A DNA stretch of 35,736 bases. Source: Roseomonas sp. KE2513. Its GTDB lineage: Bacteria; Pseudomonadota; Alphaproteobacteria; Acetobacterales; Acetobacteraceae. Positions within the stretch are counted from its first letter, which is position 1, and each line of letters begins with the position of its first letter. Location of the stretch: positions 1-35,736 of the forward strand of contig NZ_RCVR01000044.1 in the NCBI RefSeq assembly GCF_016107305.1, written 5' to 3'. The notes below the pieces were generated by a model, which saw nothing but the letters and a program-made list of their open reading frames with translations, had not been told where the DNA came from and did no database searches. Position numbers and translations under genes: made by a program. Positions 16,105 to 24,401 of the stretch are shown here, in pieces.

Positions 16105-16149
16105 ACGCGTCGGCCGGTCAGAACAAGCCGGCGCCATGGCCAGGATGGC

Positions 16150-16755
16150 CTACCCCCGCCAGCGTGCCCGTGTTCGCCAGAGGTGCCAGGCGTAGATTGC
16201 CGCCGCCGCCCCGATCACGGCCGTGCCGAGCGGTTCCATCCAGTGTCCGATGCGTTCCCACTGGCCCTGCAGCAGCCAGCCCGCGGTCATGAGGAACCCC
16301 GTCCAGAGGCAGGTGCCGAGGGTGGTGGCCGCGTAGAACACGCCGCGGTTCATCCGCACGAGCCCGGCGGGCACGGAGATGAGGGTGCGCGGCCCTGGCA
16401 GGCAGCGGCACAAGAGCACGGCCGGGACGCCCCAACGGACGAGCAGGGCGCTCGCCTCCCGCACGTCCTCGCCGATGATGCCGAGGTAGCGGCCCCAGCG
16501 ATCGGCGGCGCGCTCGATGCGCGACTGGCCGACGTGGCGGGCTGCCTCGTACCAGACGGCGTTGCCCAGGAGCGCCCCGGCATTGCCCGCAACGAAGACG
16601 GAAAGGGCGTCCATCTTGCCCTCGGCGGCGGCAAAGCCGGCCACGGGCATGATCGCCTCCGACGGGATGGGCGGGAAGATGTTCTCGGCGAACATCAGCA
16701 GGAAGATGCCAAAGGTCCCGGTCGCGGCCAGGATGTCGGTGACGAGCTCCATCAT
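16150..16755 (-). CDS. DedA-family membrane protein
   Basis: The 201-residue integral membrane protein carries the DedA/VTT signature. There is an N-terminal segment with the acidic loop FAENIFPPIPSEAIMPVAGF, then LLGNAVWYEAARHVG and the re-entrant motif CRCLPGPRTLISVPAGLVRM. Two final membrane helices follow. DedA proteins are implicated in undecaprenyl-phosphate or phospholipid flipping and in envelope integrity. The ATG at 16755 (a second ATG follows at once) lies 4 bp from the stop of the upstream glycosyltransferase gene. The two are therefore an operon, and a lipid-carrier role linked to that transferase is a reasonable inference. Confidence 0.88.
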   Translation of the reverse strand: MMELVTDILAATGTFGIFLLMFAENIFPPIPSEAIMPVAGFAAAEGKMDALSVFVAGNAGALLGNAVWYEAARHVGQSRIERAADRWGRYLGIIGEDVREASALLVRWGVPAVLLCRCLPGPRTLISVPAGLVRMNRGVFYAATTLGTCLWTGFLMTAGWLLQGQWERIGHWMEPLGTAVIGAAAAIYAWHLWRTRARWRG

Positions 16756-16759
16756 CGGT

Positions 16760-18439
16760 TCAGGGCACCCGGAACAGCACGATCGCGACCCGGCGGCCAC
16801 GGACGTAGTTGAACCCTTCCACCCGCCCAACGGCGAACTGGCGCAGGCCGAGCGCCGCGAGGGCGGCCTCGAAGCGCGATTCCTCGCGGCTTTCAACGGC
16901 CACCACCCGGCCGGGTCCCCCGGCCAGGAAGCGCGCGGCCTCCGTCCCGTCCTTGAGCAGGTGCGTCGCGGTGCCGGTCTCGAAGACGACGGAGGGCTCG
17001 TGGTAGCCGGTGATGCCGAAGCGCTCCGCCGGCACGCCTTCCGCCGCGACCATGGCGGCCACGCGGTGGGAGACCCAGGGGGCGGTCAGCCGCGGCAGCA
17101 CGCCCTCGAGCACCACCCCGTAGAGCGGCACGGCGAGGATCGCGGCCGAGAGGCCGGCACGCGCCCAGGCCCCCTGCCGCGCCGCCCGTACTACCGCCCA
17201 GAGGGGAAGCGCGGCGAAGGGGAGGGCCAGCAGGCTGACGGGGTTCAGCCGGCCGTCCGCGGCGAGTGGCAGCCCCACCGCCAACCCGGCCAGACCGATC
17301 GCCGTGCCGAAGAGCGCGGCCCAGCCGAGCCAGGTCAGCCAGCGCGGGGCCCGGCGGCGCAGTGGGTCGCAGGCCCAGGCGGCGCCCAGCAGCAGCAGGG
17401 CGGGATAGGCGGGCAGAACGTAGTGGGGCAGCTTCGTCGCCACCGCCTCGAACAGAAGCCAGGTGGGCGCGGCCCAGGCGAGGAGGAAGCGCGTTCCCGG
17501 CCGCATCCTGGCCGCCCAGGCATGGGGCAGGCCGCGCAGCACAATGAAGGCGCCGGGGAAGGCCGCGATGCCGAAGGTCAGCAGGTAGTAGCCGGGCGGG
17601 CCCCAGTGCGCCTCCTCGCCGGAGCCGACCTTGTTCAGCATGTCGTCGCCCAGCGCCTGGGAGAAGAAGCGCCCCTCCGTCGCGATGCCGATGGCGACGA
17701 GCCAGGGCAAGGCGCAGGCGATCATCAGCGGGATTCCCCAGGCCGGGCGCAGGGCGCGCAGCCAGGGCATGCCGGCGCGCCAGCCGCGATCGGCGACATA
17801 GAGGGTCAGGCCCGCCAGCAGGGGCACCATGGGCGTGATCGGGCCTTTGAGCAGCACCCCCGCGCCGAGGGCAAGCCAGAAGCCGAGCGCCGCGCGGGCG
17901 GAGAAGCCGGCGGGCGAGAGATAGGCGCGGCCCATTAGCCCCATGGCGGCCACGACGCTCGCAAGCAGGGCAGCATCGGTCTTGGCGATGTGGGTTTCCG
18001 CCACCAGCAGCAGGGAGGCTGCCAGCAGCGCCGCCGCGAGGAAGGCCGCGCGCCGCCCGACCAGCCCGCGGCCGAGGGAGAAGGTGGCGAGCACCGCCAG
18101 CCAGGCCCCGAGCGCCGCCGCCAGCCGGTAGCTGCCGATCCAGCCCCGCGCGGGCAGGCCCGTGGCTTCCATCCCGAGGACGATGCCCGCCTGCACCCAG
18201 TGGATGCCGACGGGCTTCTTGTTGCGCTCCACCTCACCGTTGCGGATGCGGACATAGTCGCCGCTCTCGACCATCTGGCGGCTCGCCTGGGCGAAGCGAG
18301 ATTCGTCGCGGTCCCCGGCCGGCAGGGAGAAGAGGCCGGGTGCCCAGAGCAGGAGGCAGAGGAGGGAGAGCCAGAGCCGCGGCCGCCGCGTCTCCGGCAG
18401 GCGGTCCAGGGCGCCGGTGAGGGAGGGGAGGGGGGCCAT
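16760..18439 (-). CDS. ArnT-like/PMT-family membrane glycosyltransferase
   Basis: The 559-residue protein has about a dozen membrane segments in the N-terminal 420 residues and a soluble C-terminal domain. After the first membrane helix comes the hallmark acidic motif LPAGDRDESRFAQASRQMVE, then KKPVGIHWVQ, the counterpart of the KPPLxYW motif of ArnT and PMT transferases. LLVAETHIAKTDAALLA and LLKGPITP follow as usual for the family. Such enzymes move sugars from polyprenyl-phosphate donors to lipid A or proteins in the periplasm. The acceptor cannot be deduced. The ATG at 18439 is the start matching the family N-terminus. It is followed at once by the DedA gene. An aminoarabinose (arn) operon is not present here. 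Confidence 0.87.
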   Translation of the reverse strand: MAPLPSLTGALDRLPETRRPRLWLSLLCLLLWAPGLFSLPAGDRDESRFAQASRQMVESGDYVRIRNGEVERNKKPVGIHWVQAGIVLGMEATGLPARGWIGSYRLAAALGAWLAVLATFSLGRGLVGRRAAFLAAALLAASLLLVAETHIAKTDAALLASVVAAMGLMGRAYLSPAGFSARAALGFWLALGAGVLLKGPITPMVPLLAGLTLYVADRGWRAGMPWLRALRPAWGIPLMIACALPWLVAIGIATEGRFFSQALGDDMLNKVGSGEEAHWGPPGYYLLTFGIAAFPGAFIVLRGLPHAWAARMRPGTRFLLAWAAPTWLLFEAVATKLPHYVLPAYPALLLLGAAWACDPLRRRAPRWLTWLGWAALFGTAIGLAGLAVGLPLAADGRLNPVSLLALPFAALPLWAVVRAARQGAWARAGLSAAILAVPLYGVVLEGVLPRLTAPWVSHRVAAMVAAEGVPAERFGITGYHEPSVVFETGTATHLLKDGTEAARFLAGGPGRVVAVESREESRFEAALAALGLRQFAVGRVEGFNYVRGRRVAIVLFRVP

Positions 18440-18536
18440 GGCCCGGCGCCTTACCGAGGGTGCCGGGGGGTGTCGAGGCCCCATCGAACATCCGGCCTCC
18501 TGGAACGTTGGGAGGGGGATGGAAGAGGTACCCACC

Positions 18537-18755
18537 ATGTCCGACAGCCCCGAGATCACCCCGCCCGATCCCTCCCCCGCGCCGGGGCCCGCGCCCGGTC
18601 CGGAGAACCCGGTGCCCGAGCCCACGGTCGTGCCGCCGGCACCCGGACCCGAGATCCCCGCCCCTGGACCGGACATGCCGGAACCGGGACCGGTCGGACC
18701 CGACATCACGCCGATCGGGCCGGGGCCGGGGGGAATGCCACCCGCGGTGATGTAG
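18537..18755 (+). CDS. small proline-rich hypothetical protein
   Basis: The 72-residue frame is almost entirely Pro, Gly and acidic residues in PxPGP-type repeats (PSPAPGPAPGPENPVPEPT, PDMPEPGPVGPDITPIG) and ends PGGMPPAVM. The ATG at 18537 has an AGAGG 9 bases upstream. An in-frame ATG at 18519 is an alternative. It lies divergent to the glycosyltransferase gene. No signal peptide, membrane segment or known domain is visible, and a disordered linker-like protein is all that can be said. The bias could also come from GC-rich DNA, so coding status is uncertain. Confidence 0.45.
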   Translation: MSDSPEITPPDPSPAPGPAPGPENPVPEPTVVPPAPGPEIPAPGPDMPEPGPVGPDITPIGPGPGGMPPAVM

Positions 18756-18876
18756 CGCGGCTGGGAGGTGGGGAAGCCCCCTGGAGGGCTGCCGGAGACC
18801 GCTCCGGGGCCCTCGCCGCCGGGCGCTCCCCGCCGATCCGTCGAAAGGGGGTTTCGCACCCCGGGGGCACCGCCCA

Positions 18877-18914
18877 CCTTGGCGGGGTGGCGGCCGAGGC
18901 CGCCCCCGCCAAGG
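18877..18914 (+). promoter_or_regulatory. RBS-embedding hairpin upstream of the coxL-like gene
   Basis: CCTTGGCGGGG (18877-18887) pairs with CCCCGCCAAGG (18904-18914). Inside it GCGGC (18890-18894) pairs with GCCGC around a CGAG loop, with a two-base bulge. The AAGGA Shine-Dalgarno for the ATG at 18923 has four of its bases in the 3' arm. The 16-bp stem would occlude ribosome binding unless opened. Any regulator is unknown. Confidence 0.45.
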
Positions 18915-18922
18915 ATGCCCGC

Positions 18923-21265
18923 ATGAACGTCTCGCTCGACCCCTCCCAGATGAAGTTCGGCATCGGCCAGCCCGTCTCCCGCAAGGAGGATCCGGTGCTG
19001 CTGCGGGGCGAGGGGCGCTACAGCGACGACCTTTCCCTGCCCGGCCAGGCCCATGCCGTGATGGTCCGCAGCCCCTTCGCCCACGGGACGATCCGCGGCA
19101 TCGACACCGAGGCGGCGCGCGCCATGCCGGGGGTGCTGGCCATCGTCACCGGGGCGGACCTCGAGGCGGCGGGCATCGGCCCCATGTCGCTCACCGTCGG
19201 CCAGAAGAACCGCGACGGCAGCCCGCCCCATCTTCCCCGCCAGCCCGTGCTGACCACGGACAAGGTGCGCTTCGTCGGCGACCCCGTGGCGATGGTGGTG
19301 GCCGAGACCCCGAAGGAGGCGCGCGACGCGGCCGAGGCGGTGGTGCTCGACGTCGATCCCCTGCCGGCCGTGACCGAGGCGCGGGAGGCCGCCGAGCCCG
19401 GCGCGCCCCAGTTGCACGAGGCCGTGCCCGGCAACCTCGTGGTCGATTTCCACTACGGCGACGCCGAGGCGGTGGCGGCGGCCTTCGCGCGCGCGGCCCA
19501 TGTCGTGCGCCTGCCCATCCGCAACAGCCGCGTCGTCGTCTCGCCCCTGGAGCCGCGCTCGGCCATCGGCAGCTTCGAGGAGGGGCGCTACGTGCTGCGC
19601 GCCGGCAGCCAGGGCGTCTTCGGGATGCGCGGCGGCCTCGCCAAGGTGATGGGCGTGGAACTCGAGGGCGTGCGGATGCTCACCGGCAATGTCGGCGGCT
19701 CCTTCGGCATGAAGGCGAGCGTCTATCCCGAGTATCCGGCCCTGCTCTTCGCCGCCCGCAGTCTCGGTCGGCCCGTGAAGTGGACGGACAGCCGCTCGGA
19801 GAGCTTCCTCTCCGACAGCCATGGCCGCGACCACGACATGCTCGGCGAACTGGCCCTCGACGCCGAGGGTCATTTCCTCGCCGTGCGCATGACCGGCTTC
19901 GGCAATCTCGGCGCCTATCTCTCCAACGCGACGACGCTGCCCTCCACCATGAACACGGTGAAGAACGTCATCGGCGTCTATCGCACGCCGCTGCTGGAGG
20001 TCTCGACGCGCTGCGTCTTCACCAACACCACGCCCGTTGGCGCCTATCGCGGCGCAGGACGCCCCGAGGGCAACTACTACATGGAGCGCATGGTGGACAC
20101 CGCCGCGCGCGAGATGGGCATCGACCGGGTTGAGCTGCGCCGGCGCAACCACATCCGCGCCGACCAGATCCCCTACGACGCCCCCTCCGGCATGCACTAC
20201 GACAGCGGCGACTTCCCCGCGATCCTGGAGGAGGCGCTGGCCGCGGCCGACTGGGACGGCTTCCCCGCGCGCCGTGCCGAGGCGCGCCGCCGCGGCCGGC
20301 TGCGCGGCATCGGCATCGGGCATTACCTCGAGGTGACGGCGCCGCCGTCCAAGGAGATGGGCGGCATCCGCTTCGACGAGGACGGGGGCGTGACGATCCT
20401 CACCGGCACGCTCGACTACGGCCAGGGCCATGCCTCGCCCTTCGCGCAGGTGCTGGTGGACCGCCTCGGCATTCCCTTCGACCGCATCCGGCTGGTGCAG
20501 GGCGACAGCGACCTGCTGATCGCGGGCGGCGGCACGGGCGGCTCGCGCTCGATGATGGCGAGCGGAACGGCCATCTCCGCCGCAAGCGCCCAGGTGATCG
20601 AGCGCGGGCGGAAGCTGGCGGCGCATGTGCTGGAAGCCTCGGCGGAGGACATCGAGTTTTCCTCGGGGCGCTTCACCATCGCCGGCACCGATCGCGGCAT
20701 CGGGCTGCTGGAACTCGCGGCCCAGCTCCGCACCATGCCCGCCCCGCCGGAGGGGGTGCCGGACACGCTCGATGTCTCCACCACCGAGCAGTACGAGGAC
20801 AGCGCCTTCCCGAATGGCTGCCACGTGGCCGAGGTGGAGATCGACCCCGAGACGGGCGAGACCGAGGTGGTCAGCTACGTTACCGTTAACGACTTCGGCA
20901 CGCTGGTGAACCCGATGCTCGTCGCGGGACAGGCGCATGGCGGGATCGTGCAGGGCATCGGCCAGGCACTGACCGAGCACACCGCCTACGACCCGGATGG
21001 GCAGCTCCTCAGCGGTTCCTACATGGATTACGGCCTGCCGCGGGCCGAGCACGCGCCGGCCTTCGGCTTCGCCAGCCACCCCGTGCCCGCGCGCACCAAC
21101 GTGCTGGGCGCCAAGGGCTGCGGCGAGGCCGGCTGCGCGGGCGCGCTGCCCTCGGTCATGAACGCCGTCGTGGACGCGCTGGCCGAGCGCGGCATCGCCC
21201 ATGTGGACATGCCCGCGACGCCGCTGAAGGTCTGGCGCCTGCTCAACGAGGGGGTGGCGGCGTGA
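18923..21265 (+). CDS. xanthine dehydrogenase/CoxL-family molybdopterin-binding subunit
   Basis: This 780-residue large subunit has the N-terminal a/b hammerhead domain (KFGIGQPVSRKEDPVLLRGE at residues 10-30) and the molybdenum-cofactor domain. It carries GGSFGMKA, the loop GAYRGAGRPEGNYYMERM near residue 372 and, near residue 730, the catalytic-Glu motif GAKGCGEAGCAGALPS. The AYRGAGR loop is the form II type, not the AYxCSFR loop of true aerobic CO dehydrogenase, so the substrate is unlikely to be CO. These enzymes usually need FAD and 2Fe-2S subunits (CoxM, CoxS), and neither is in the window. The ATG at 18923 has AAGGA 7-8 bases upstream. The 3' end overlaps the SDR gene by 4 bases. Confidence 0.88.
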   Translation: MNVSLDPSQMKFGIGQPVSRKEDPVLLRGEGRYSDDLSLPGQAHAVMVRSPFAHGTIRGIDTEAARAMPGVLAIVTGADLEAAGIGPMSLTVGQKNRDGSPPHLPRQPVLTTDKVRFVGDPVAMVVAETPKEARDAAEAVVLDVDPLPAVTEAREAAEPGAPQLHEAVPGNLVVDFHYGDAEAVAAAFARAAHVVRLPIRNSRVVVSPLEPRSAIGSFEEGRYVLRAGSQGVFGMRGGLAKVMGVELEGVRMLTGNVGGSFGMKASVYPEYPALLFAARSLGRPVKWTDSRSESFLSDSHGRDHDMLGELALDAEGHFLAVRMTGFGNLGAYLSNATTLPSTMNTVKNVIGVYRTPLLEVSTRCVFTNTTPVGAYRGAGRPEGNYYMERMVDTAAREMGIDRVELRRRNHIRADQIPYDAPSGMHYDSGDFPAILEEALAAADWDGFPARRAEARRRGRLRGIGIGHYLEVTAPPSKEMGGIRFDEDGGVTILTGTLDYGQGHASPFAQVLVDRLGIPFDRIRLVQGDSDLLIAGGGTGGSRSMMASGTAISAASAQVIERGRKLAAHVLEASAEDIEFSSGRFTIAGTDRGIGLLELAAQLRTMPAPPEGVPDTLDVSTTEQYEDSAFPNGCHVAEVEIDPETGETEVVSYVTVNDFGTLVNPMLVAGQAHGGIVQGIGQALTEHTAYDPDGQLLSGSYMDYGLPRAEHAPAFGFASHPVPARTNVLGAKGCGEAGCAGALPSVMNAVVDALAERGIAHVDMPATPLKVWRLLNEGVAA

Positions 21266-22017
21266 TCGTCCTCGTCACCGGCGCGACCTCCGGCTTCGGG
21301 GCGGCGACCGCGCGCCGCTTCGCCGAGGACGGGGCGCGCATCGTCGCGGTCGGGCGGCGCGCGGAGCGGCTCGACGCACTGCGCGGCGAGATCGGCGCGG
21401 ACAAGGTGCTGCCCGTCGTGCTCGACGTGCGGGACCGCTCGGCCGTGGCCGCGTCCATCGGCGGCCTGCCCGCCGAGTGGTCCGCGATCGACGTGCTGGT
21501 CAACAACGCCGGCCTCGCCCGCGGCCTCGGCCCCGCGCAGGAGGCCGAGCTGGACGACTGGGACGCGATGATCGACACCAATGTGAAGGGGCTGGTTTAC
21601 CTCACCCGCGCCGTCCTTCCCGGGATGGTGGAGCGCGGGCGGGGCCACATCGTCAACATCGGCTCCACCGCCGCCGAGTTCCCCTATCCCGGCGGCAATG
21701 TCTACGGCGGCACCAAGGCCTTCGTGCGCCAGTTCAGCCTCAACCTGCGCGCCGACCTCTACGGCACGCCGGTGCGGGTGACGGATATCGAGCCGGGCCT
21801 GGTGGGCGGCACCGAGTTCAGCAACGTGCGCTTCGGCGACGACGCCAAGGCCGCCGCCGTCTACGAGGGCGCCGACGCGCTGACGCCCGAGGACATCGCG
21901 GACGCCATCCACTGGGTGGCCTCCCGCCCGGCGCGGGTGAACGTGAACACCCTGCAGGTCATGCCGGTGGCGCAGAGCTTCGGGCCGCTGCGGGTGCACA
22001 AGCCGGGCCGGGGTTAG
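21262..22017 (+). CDS. short-chain dehydrogenase/reductase, YdfG-like
   Basis: The 251-residue classical SDR has the TGATSGFG cofactor motif at residues 6-13, NNAG in VLVNNAGLARG and the catalytic Ser and YxxxK in NIGSTAAEFPYPGGNVYGGTK. The C-terminal ending (ARVNVNTLQVMPVAQSFGPL) resembles the YdfG group, NADP-dependent 3-hydroxy acid dehydrogenases that also reduce malonic semialdehyde. The GTG start lies in a 4-base GTGA overlap with the molybdoenzyme subunit, so the two are co-translated and may act on related substrates. The substrate is not known. Confidence 0.88.
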   Translation: MIVLVTGATSGFGAATARRFAEDGARIVAVGRRAERLDALRGEIGADKVLPVVLDVRDRSAVAASIGGLPAEWSAIDVLVNNAGLARGLGPAQEAELDDWDAMIDTNVKGLVYLTRAVLPGMVERGRGHIVNIGSTAAEFPYPGGNVYGGTKAFVRQFSLNLRADLYGTPVRVTDIEPGLVGGTEFSNVRFGDDAKAAAVYEGADALTPEDIADAIHWVASRPARVNVNTLQVMPVAQSFGPLRVHKPGRG

Positions 22018-22025
22018 CGGCCTGC

Positions 22026-22052
22026 GGGGGGGGACCTCGCGCCCCCCCCCCC
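22026..22052 (+). terminator. G8/C11 hairpin after the SDR gene
   Basis: A run of 8 G (22026-22033) and one of 11 C (22042-22052) flank ACCTCGCG, directly after the SDR stop. It can form a G:C-only stem. There is no T-tract. The homopolymers are prone to slippage and sequencing error. Confidence 0.35.
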
Positions 22053-22115
22053 GTAACCCTCCGACACAGTCCTTGATTTCGACGCGGCGGCCGGATTGGG
22101 CTAAGGCCCCGCCCC

Positions 22116-23273
22116 ATGCCGCAAGACACACCCGCCCCCATCGGTCTTTTCGACGTCCGCGCCCAGCAGGCGCTGATCCGGCCGGAGATCGACCGCCGCA
22201 TCGCGGCCGTCCTCGATTCCGGCCGCTTCGTCATGGGGCCGGAGGTGGAGGAGCTGGAGCGCGCCCTGGCCGGTTTCGCCGGGGTGGGCCACTGCGTCGC
22301 CGTCTCCTCCGGCACCGACGCTCTGCAGATCGCCATGATGGCCGAGGGGATCGGTCGCGGGGACGCGGTGTTCCTGCCCGCCTTCACCTATACCGCAACG
22401 GCCGAGGTGCCGCTGGTGCTCGGCGCCACCCCCGTTTTCGTGGACGTGGACCCGAACACCTTCAACATCGACATCGCCGACCTGAAGCGCCGCATCGCCC
22501 TGGTGAAGGCGGAAGGGAAGCTGCGCCCGCGCGCCGTGGTGGGCGTGGACCTCTTCGGCCTGCCGGCGGACTGGCGGGCGATTGAGGCGATCTGCGCGGA
22601 GGAGGGGATGTTCGCCCTCGACGACGCCGCCCAGGCCTTCGGGGGCGCGCTGGAGGGCCGCCGGCTGGGCGGATGGGCGGGCGCGGCCGCGCTGTCCTTC
22701 TATCCCACCAAGACGCTCGGCTGTTACGGCGATGGCGGCGCGCTGCTGACCGACAGTGCGGAGAAGGCCGAGCTCTACCGCTCCCTCCGCACCCACGGGG
22801 AGGGCAAGACCCGCTACGAGGTGATGCGGACCGGCATGAACGGCCGCCTCGACACGATCCAGGCCGCCATCCTGCTCTGCAAGCTGCCGCTGATGGAGGG
22901 CGAGCTGGCCGCGCGCGCCCGCATCGCCGCCGCCTATGACGCGGCGATCGCCGGGCGCGTGCAGACCCCGGTGCGGGCCGCGGGCTACGATAGCGCCTAC
23001 GGCCTCTACTCGGTGCTGGTGGCCGATGAGGCGCAGCGGGCGCGCGTGCAGGAGGCCTGCAAGGCCCGCGGCGTGCCGACCGCCATCTACTACCCCCTGC
23101 CGCTGCACCATCAGCCCGCCTATCGCGAGGCCCATGCCGGTGCGATCCGCCAGGCGCCGCCGCTGCCGGTCAGCGAGATGCTGTGCAAGCGCATCCTGGC
23201 CCTGCCCATGCACCCCTATCTCGACGAGGGGCAGGTGGAGCGGGTGACGGAGGCGGTGCTCGCGGGACTCTGA
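22116..23273 (+). CDS. DegT/DnrJ/EryC1/StrS-family sugar aminotransferase
   Basis: This 385-residue PLP enzyme has the family sequence GRFVMGPEVEELERALAGF, VAVSSGTDALQIAMMA, FLPAFTYTATAEV and DDAAQAFGG. The Schiff-base lysine lies in SFYPTKTLGCYGDGGAL, and MNGRLDTIQAAILL follows. These enzymes transaminate keto-sugar nucleotides (e.g. UDP-3-keto-GlcNAcA) for polysaccharide or glycan synthesis. No other sugar-nucleotide genes are adjacent, so the pathway is open. TAAGG lies 8 bases before the ATG. The second copy of the structured repeat follows the stop by 22 bp. Confidence 0.9.
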   Translation: MPQDTPAPIGLFDVRAQQALIRPEIDRRIAAVLDSGRFVMGPEVEELERALAGFAGVGHCVAVSSGTDALQIAMMAEGIGRGDAVFLPAFTYTATAEVPLVLGATPVFVDVDPNTFNIDIADLKRRIALVKAEGKLRPRAVVGVDLFGLPADWRAIEAICAEEGMFALDDAAQAFGGALEGRRLGGWAGAAALSFYPTKTLGCYGDGGALLTDSAEKAELYRSLRTHGEGKTRYEVMRTGMNGRLDTIQAAILLCKLPLMEGELAARARIAAAYDAAIAGRVQTPVRAAGYDSAYGLYSVLVADEAQRARVQEACKARGVPTAIYYPLPLHHQPAYREAHAGAIRQAPPLPVSEMLCKRILALPMHPYLDEGQVERVTEAVLAGL

Positions 23274-23295
23274 GGGGCCGGTGCTTGTGGCTCCC

Positions 23296-23508
23296 GGAGA
23301 GGGCTCTGCCCTCTCCGGATCTCGCCCGCCAAGGCCTGAGGCCCTTGGATTCCCGTCTGGCTGTCGCGAAGCCTTCCTGACGGTGTCGTCGCCTCGGGTC
23401 CATGACCCGAGGCGCACCGGCCATTCAGAGATTCCAATCAGATAGAAAAAGATGATGGTGAGGGGTTCGGGGAGAGGAAGAATTCCTTCTTCCTCTCCCC
23501 GGAGTCAC
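23296..23508 (+). repeat. structured intergenic repeat, copy 2 (subfamily A)
   Basis: H1 is GGAGAGGGC-tct-GCCCTCTCC (23296-23316). H2 is shortened on its left arm by one base. H3 is an 11-bp perfect stem (CGCCTCGGGTC-cat-GACCCGAGGCG). H4 has a perfect 15-bp stem (23468-23482 with 23487-23501) and loop TTCC. It lies between the DegT gene and phnC, the only copy not between convergent genes. Confidence 0.85.
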
Positions 23509-23600
23509 AAGCGGCGGCCGGCCAGGATGAAGGCGCTTCCTATTGCCTCTTCCGGGCCGCAACGCCCCGGTTAAGCTGCGTCGAACGGCAAGGGCCCGTC

Positions 23601-24401
23601 ATGCTCGAACTCCAGGACCTCACCCGCCGCTTCGGCGGCCGCGCGGCAGTGGACGGCGTCACGCTCTCCATCCCGCAGGGGCAGATGGTGGGTATCATCG
23701 GCCGTTCCGGCGCGGGCAAGTCCACGCTGCTGCGCATGGTCAACCGCCTGACCGAGCCGAGCGCGGGCCGCATCCTGCACGACGGCGCGGAGGTGACGGC
23801 GCTGCGCGGGAAGGCGCTGCGGGATTGGCGCACGCGCTGCGCGATGATCTTCCAGCAGTTCAACCTTATCCAGCGGCTGGACGTGCTGACCAACGTGCTC
23901 GTCGGGCGGCTGAACCATCGGCCGGGGCCGCTCGCGACGCTCAACTCCCTTCTTCTCCGCTTCACGCCGGAGGAGCGCGCGATGGCGCTCGATGCGCTGG
24001 ACCGCTTTGATCTCGCGGAGCAGGCCTTGCAGCGGGCGGAGACGCTCTCGGGCGGGCAGCAGCAGCGCGTCGCCATCGCCCGCGCCATGCTGCAGGAGCC
24101 GCGGCTGCTGCTGGCGGACGAACCCATTGCCTCGCTCGACCCGCGCAACGCGCGCGTGGTGATGGAGGCGCTGCGCGACGTGAATCGGCGGGACGGGCTG
24201 ACGGTGCTGGTGAACCTCCACCACCTCGACACCGCACGGCGCTACTGCGACCGGATCGTCGCCATGTCCGCCGGGCGCGTGGTCTTCGACGGCACGCCCG
24301 CGGCGCTGACGGCGGCGGAGGTCGAAGCCATCTACGGCGTGCCGGAGGAAGCGCTGGAGGCGGAGACGCCGCAGGCCCCGGCCGTTGGAGCCGTCGCATG
24401 A
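23601..24401 (+). CDS. phnC: phosphonate/phosphite ABC transporter ATP-binding protein
   Basis: The 266-residue ATPase has Walker [19 protein letters not shown] at about residues 34-51 and the Q-loop IFQQFNLI. The signature [15 protein letters not shown], Walker B LLLADEP and the switch histidine in VNLHHLDTA follow. PhnC-specific features include [14 protein letters not shown] and the ending of the ATPase domain around DGTPAALT. It energises uptake through the two downstream permeases. An AAGGG lies 7 bases before the ATG. No consensus Pho box (CTGTCAT repeats) is visible in the 92 bp between repeat copy 2 and the ATG. It overlaps phnD1 by 4 bases. Confidence 0.92.
   Translation: MLELQDLTRRFGGRAAVDGVTLSIPQGQMVGIIGRSGAGKSTLLRMVNRLTEPSAGRILHDGAEVTALRGKALRDWRTRCAMIFQQFNLIQRLDVLTNVLVGRLNHRPGPLATLNSLLLRFTPEERAMALDALDRFDLAEQALQRAETLSGGQQQRVAIARAMLQEPRLLLADEPIASLDPRNARVVMEALRDVNRRDGLTVLVNLHHLDTARRYCDRIVAMSAGRVVFDGTPAALTAAEVEAIYGVPEEALEAETPQAPAVGAVA

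Noticed and set aside
15463-16812. Long open frame crossing the crotonase 3' end and repeat copy 1
   Set aside because: It lies out of frame over a clear crotonase gene, the repeat hairpins and the antisense of the DedA gene. It is a product of GC-rich DNA.
16760-21202. A 1480-residue minus-strand frame
   Set aside because: Only its last 559 residues are the glycosyltransferase. The rest is antisense to the CoxL-like gene and shows no family features.
18923-21265. Aerobic CO dehydrogenase large subunit (true CoxL)
   Set aside because: The loop is AYRGAGR, not AYxCSFR, and coxM and coxS are missing.
23509-23600. Pho box upstream of phnC
   Set aside because: No CTGTCAT-like direct repeats are visible on either strand.
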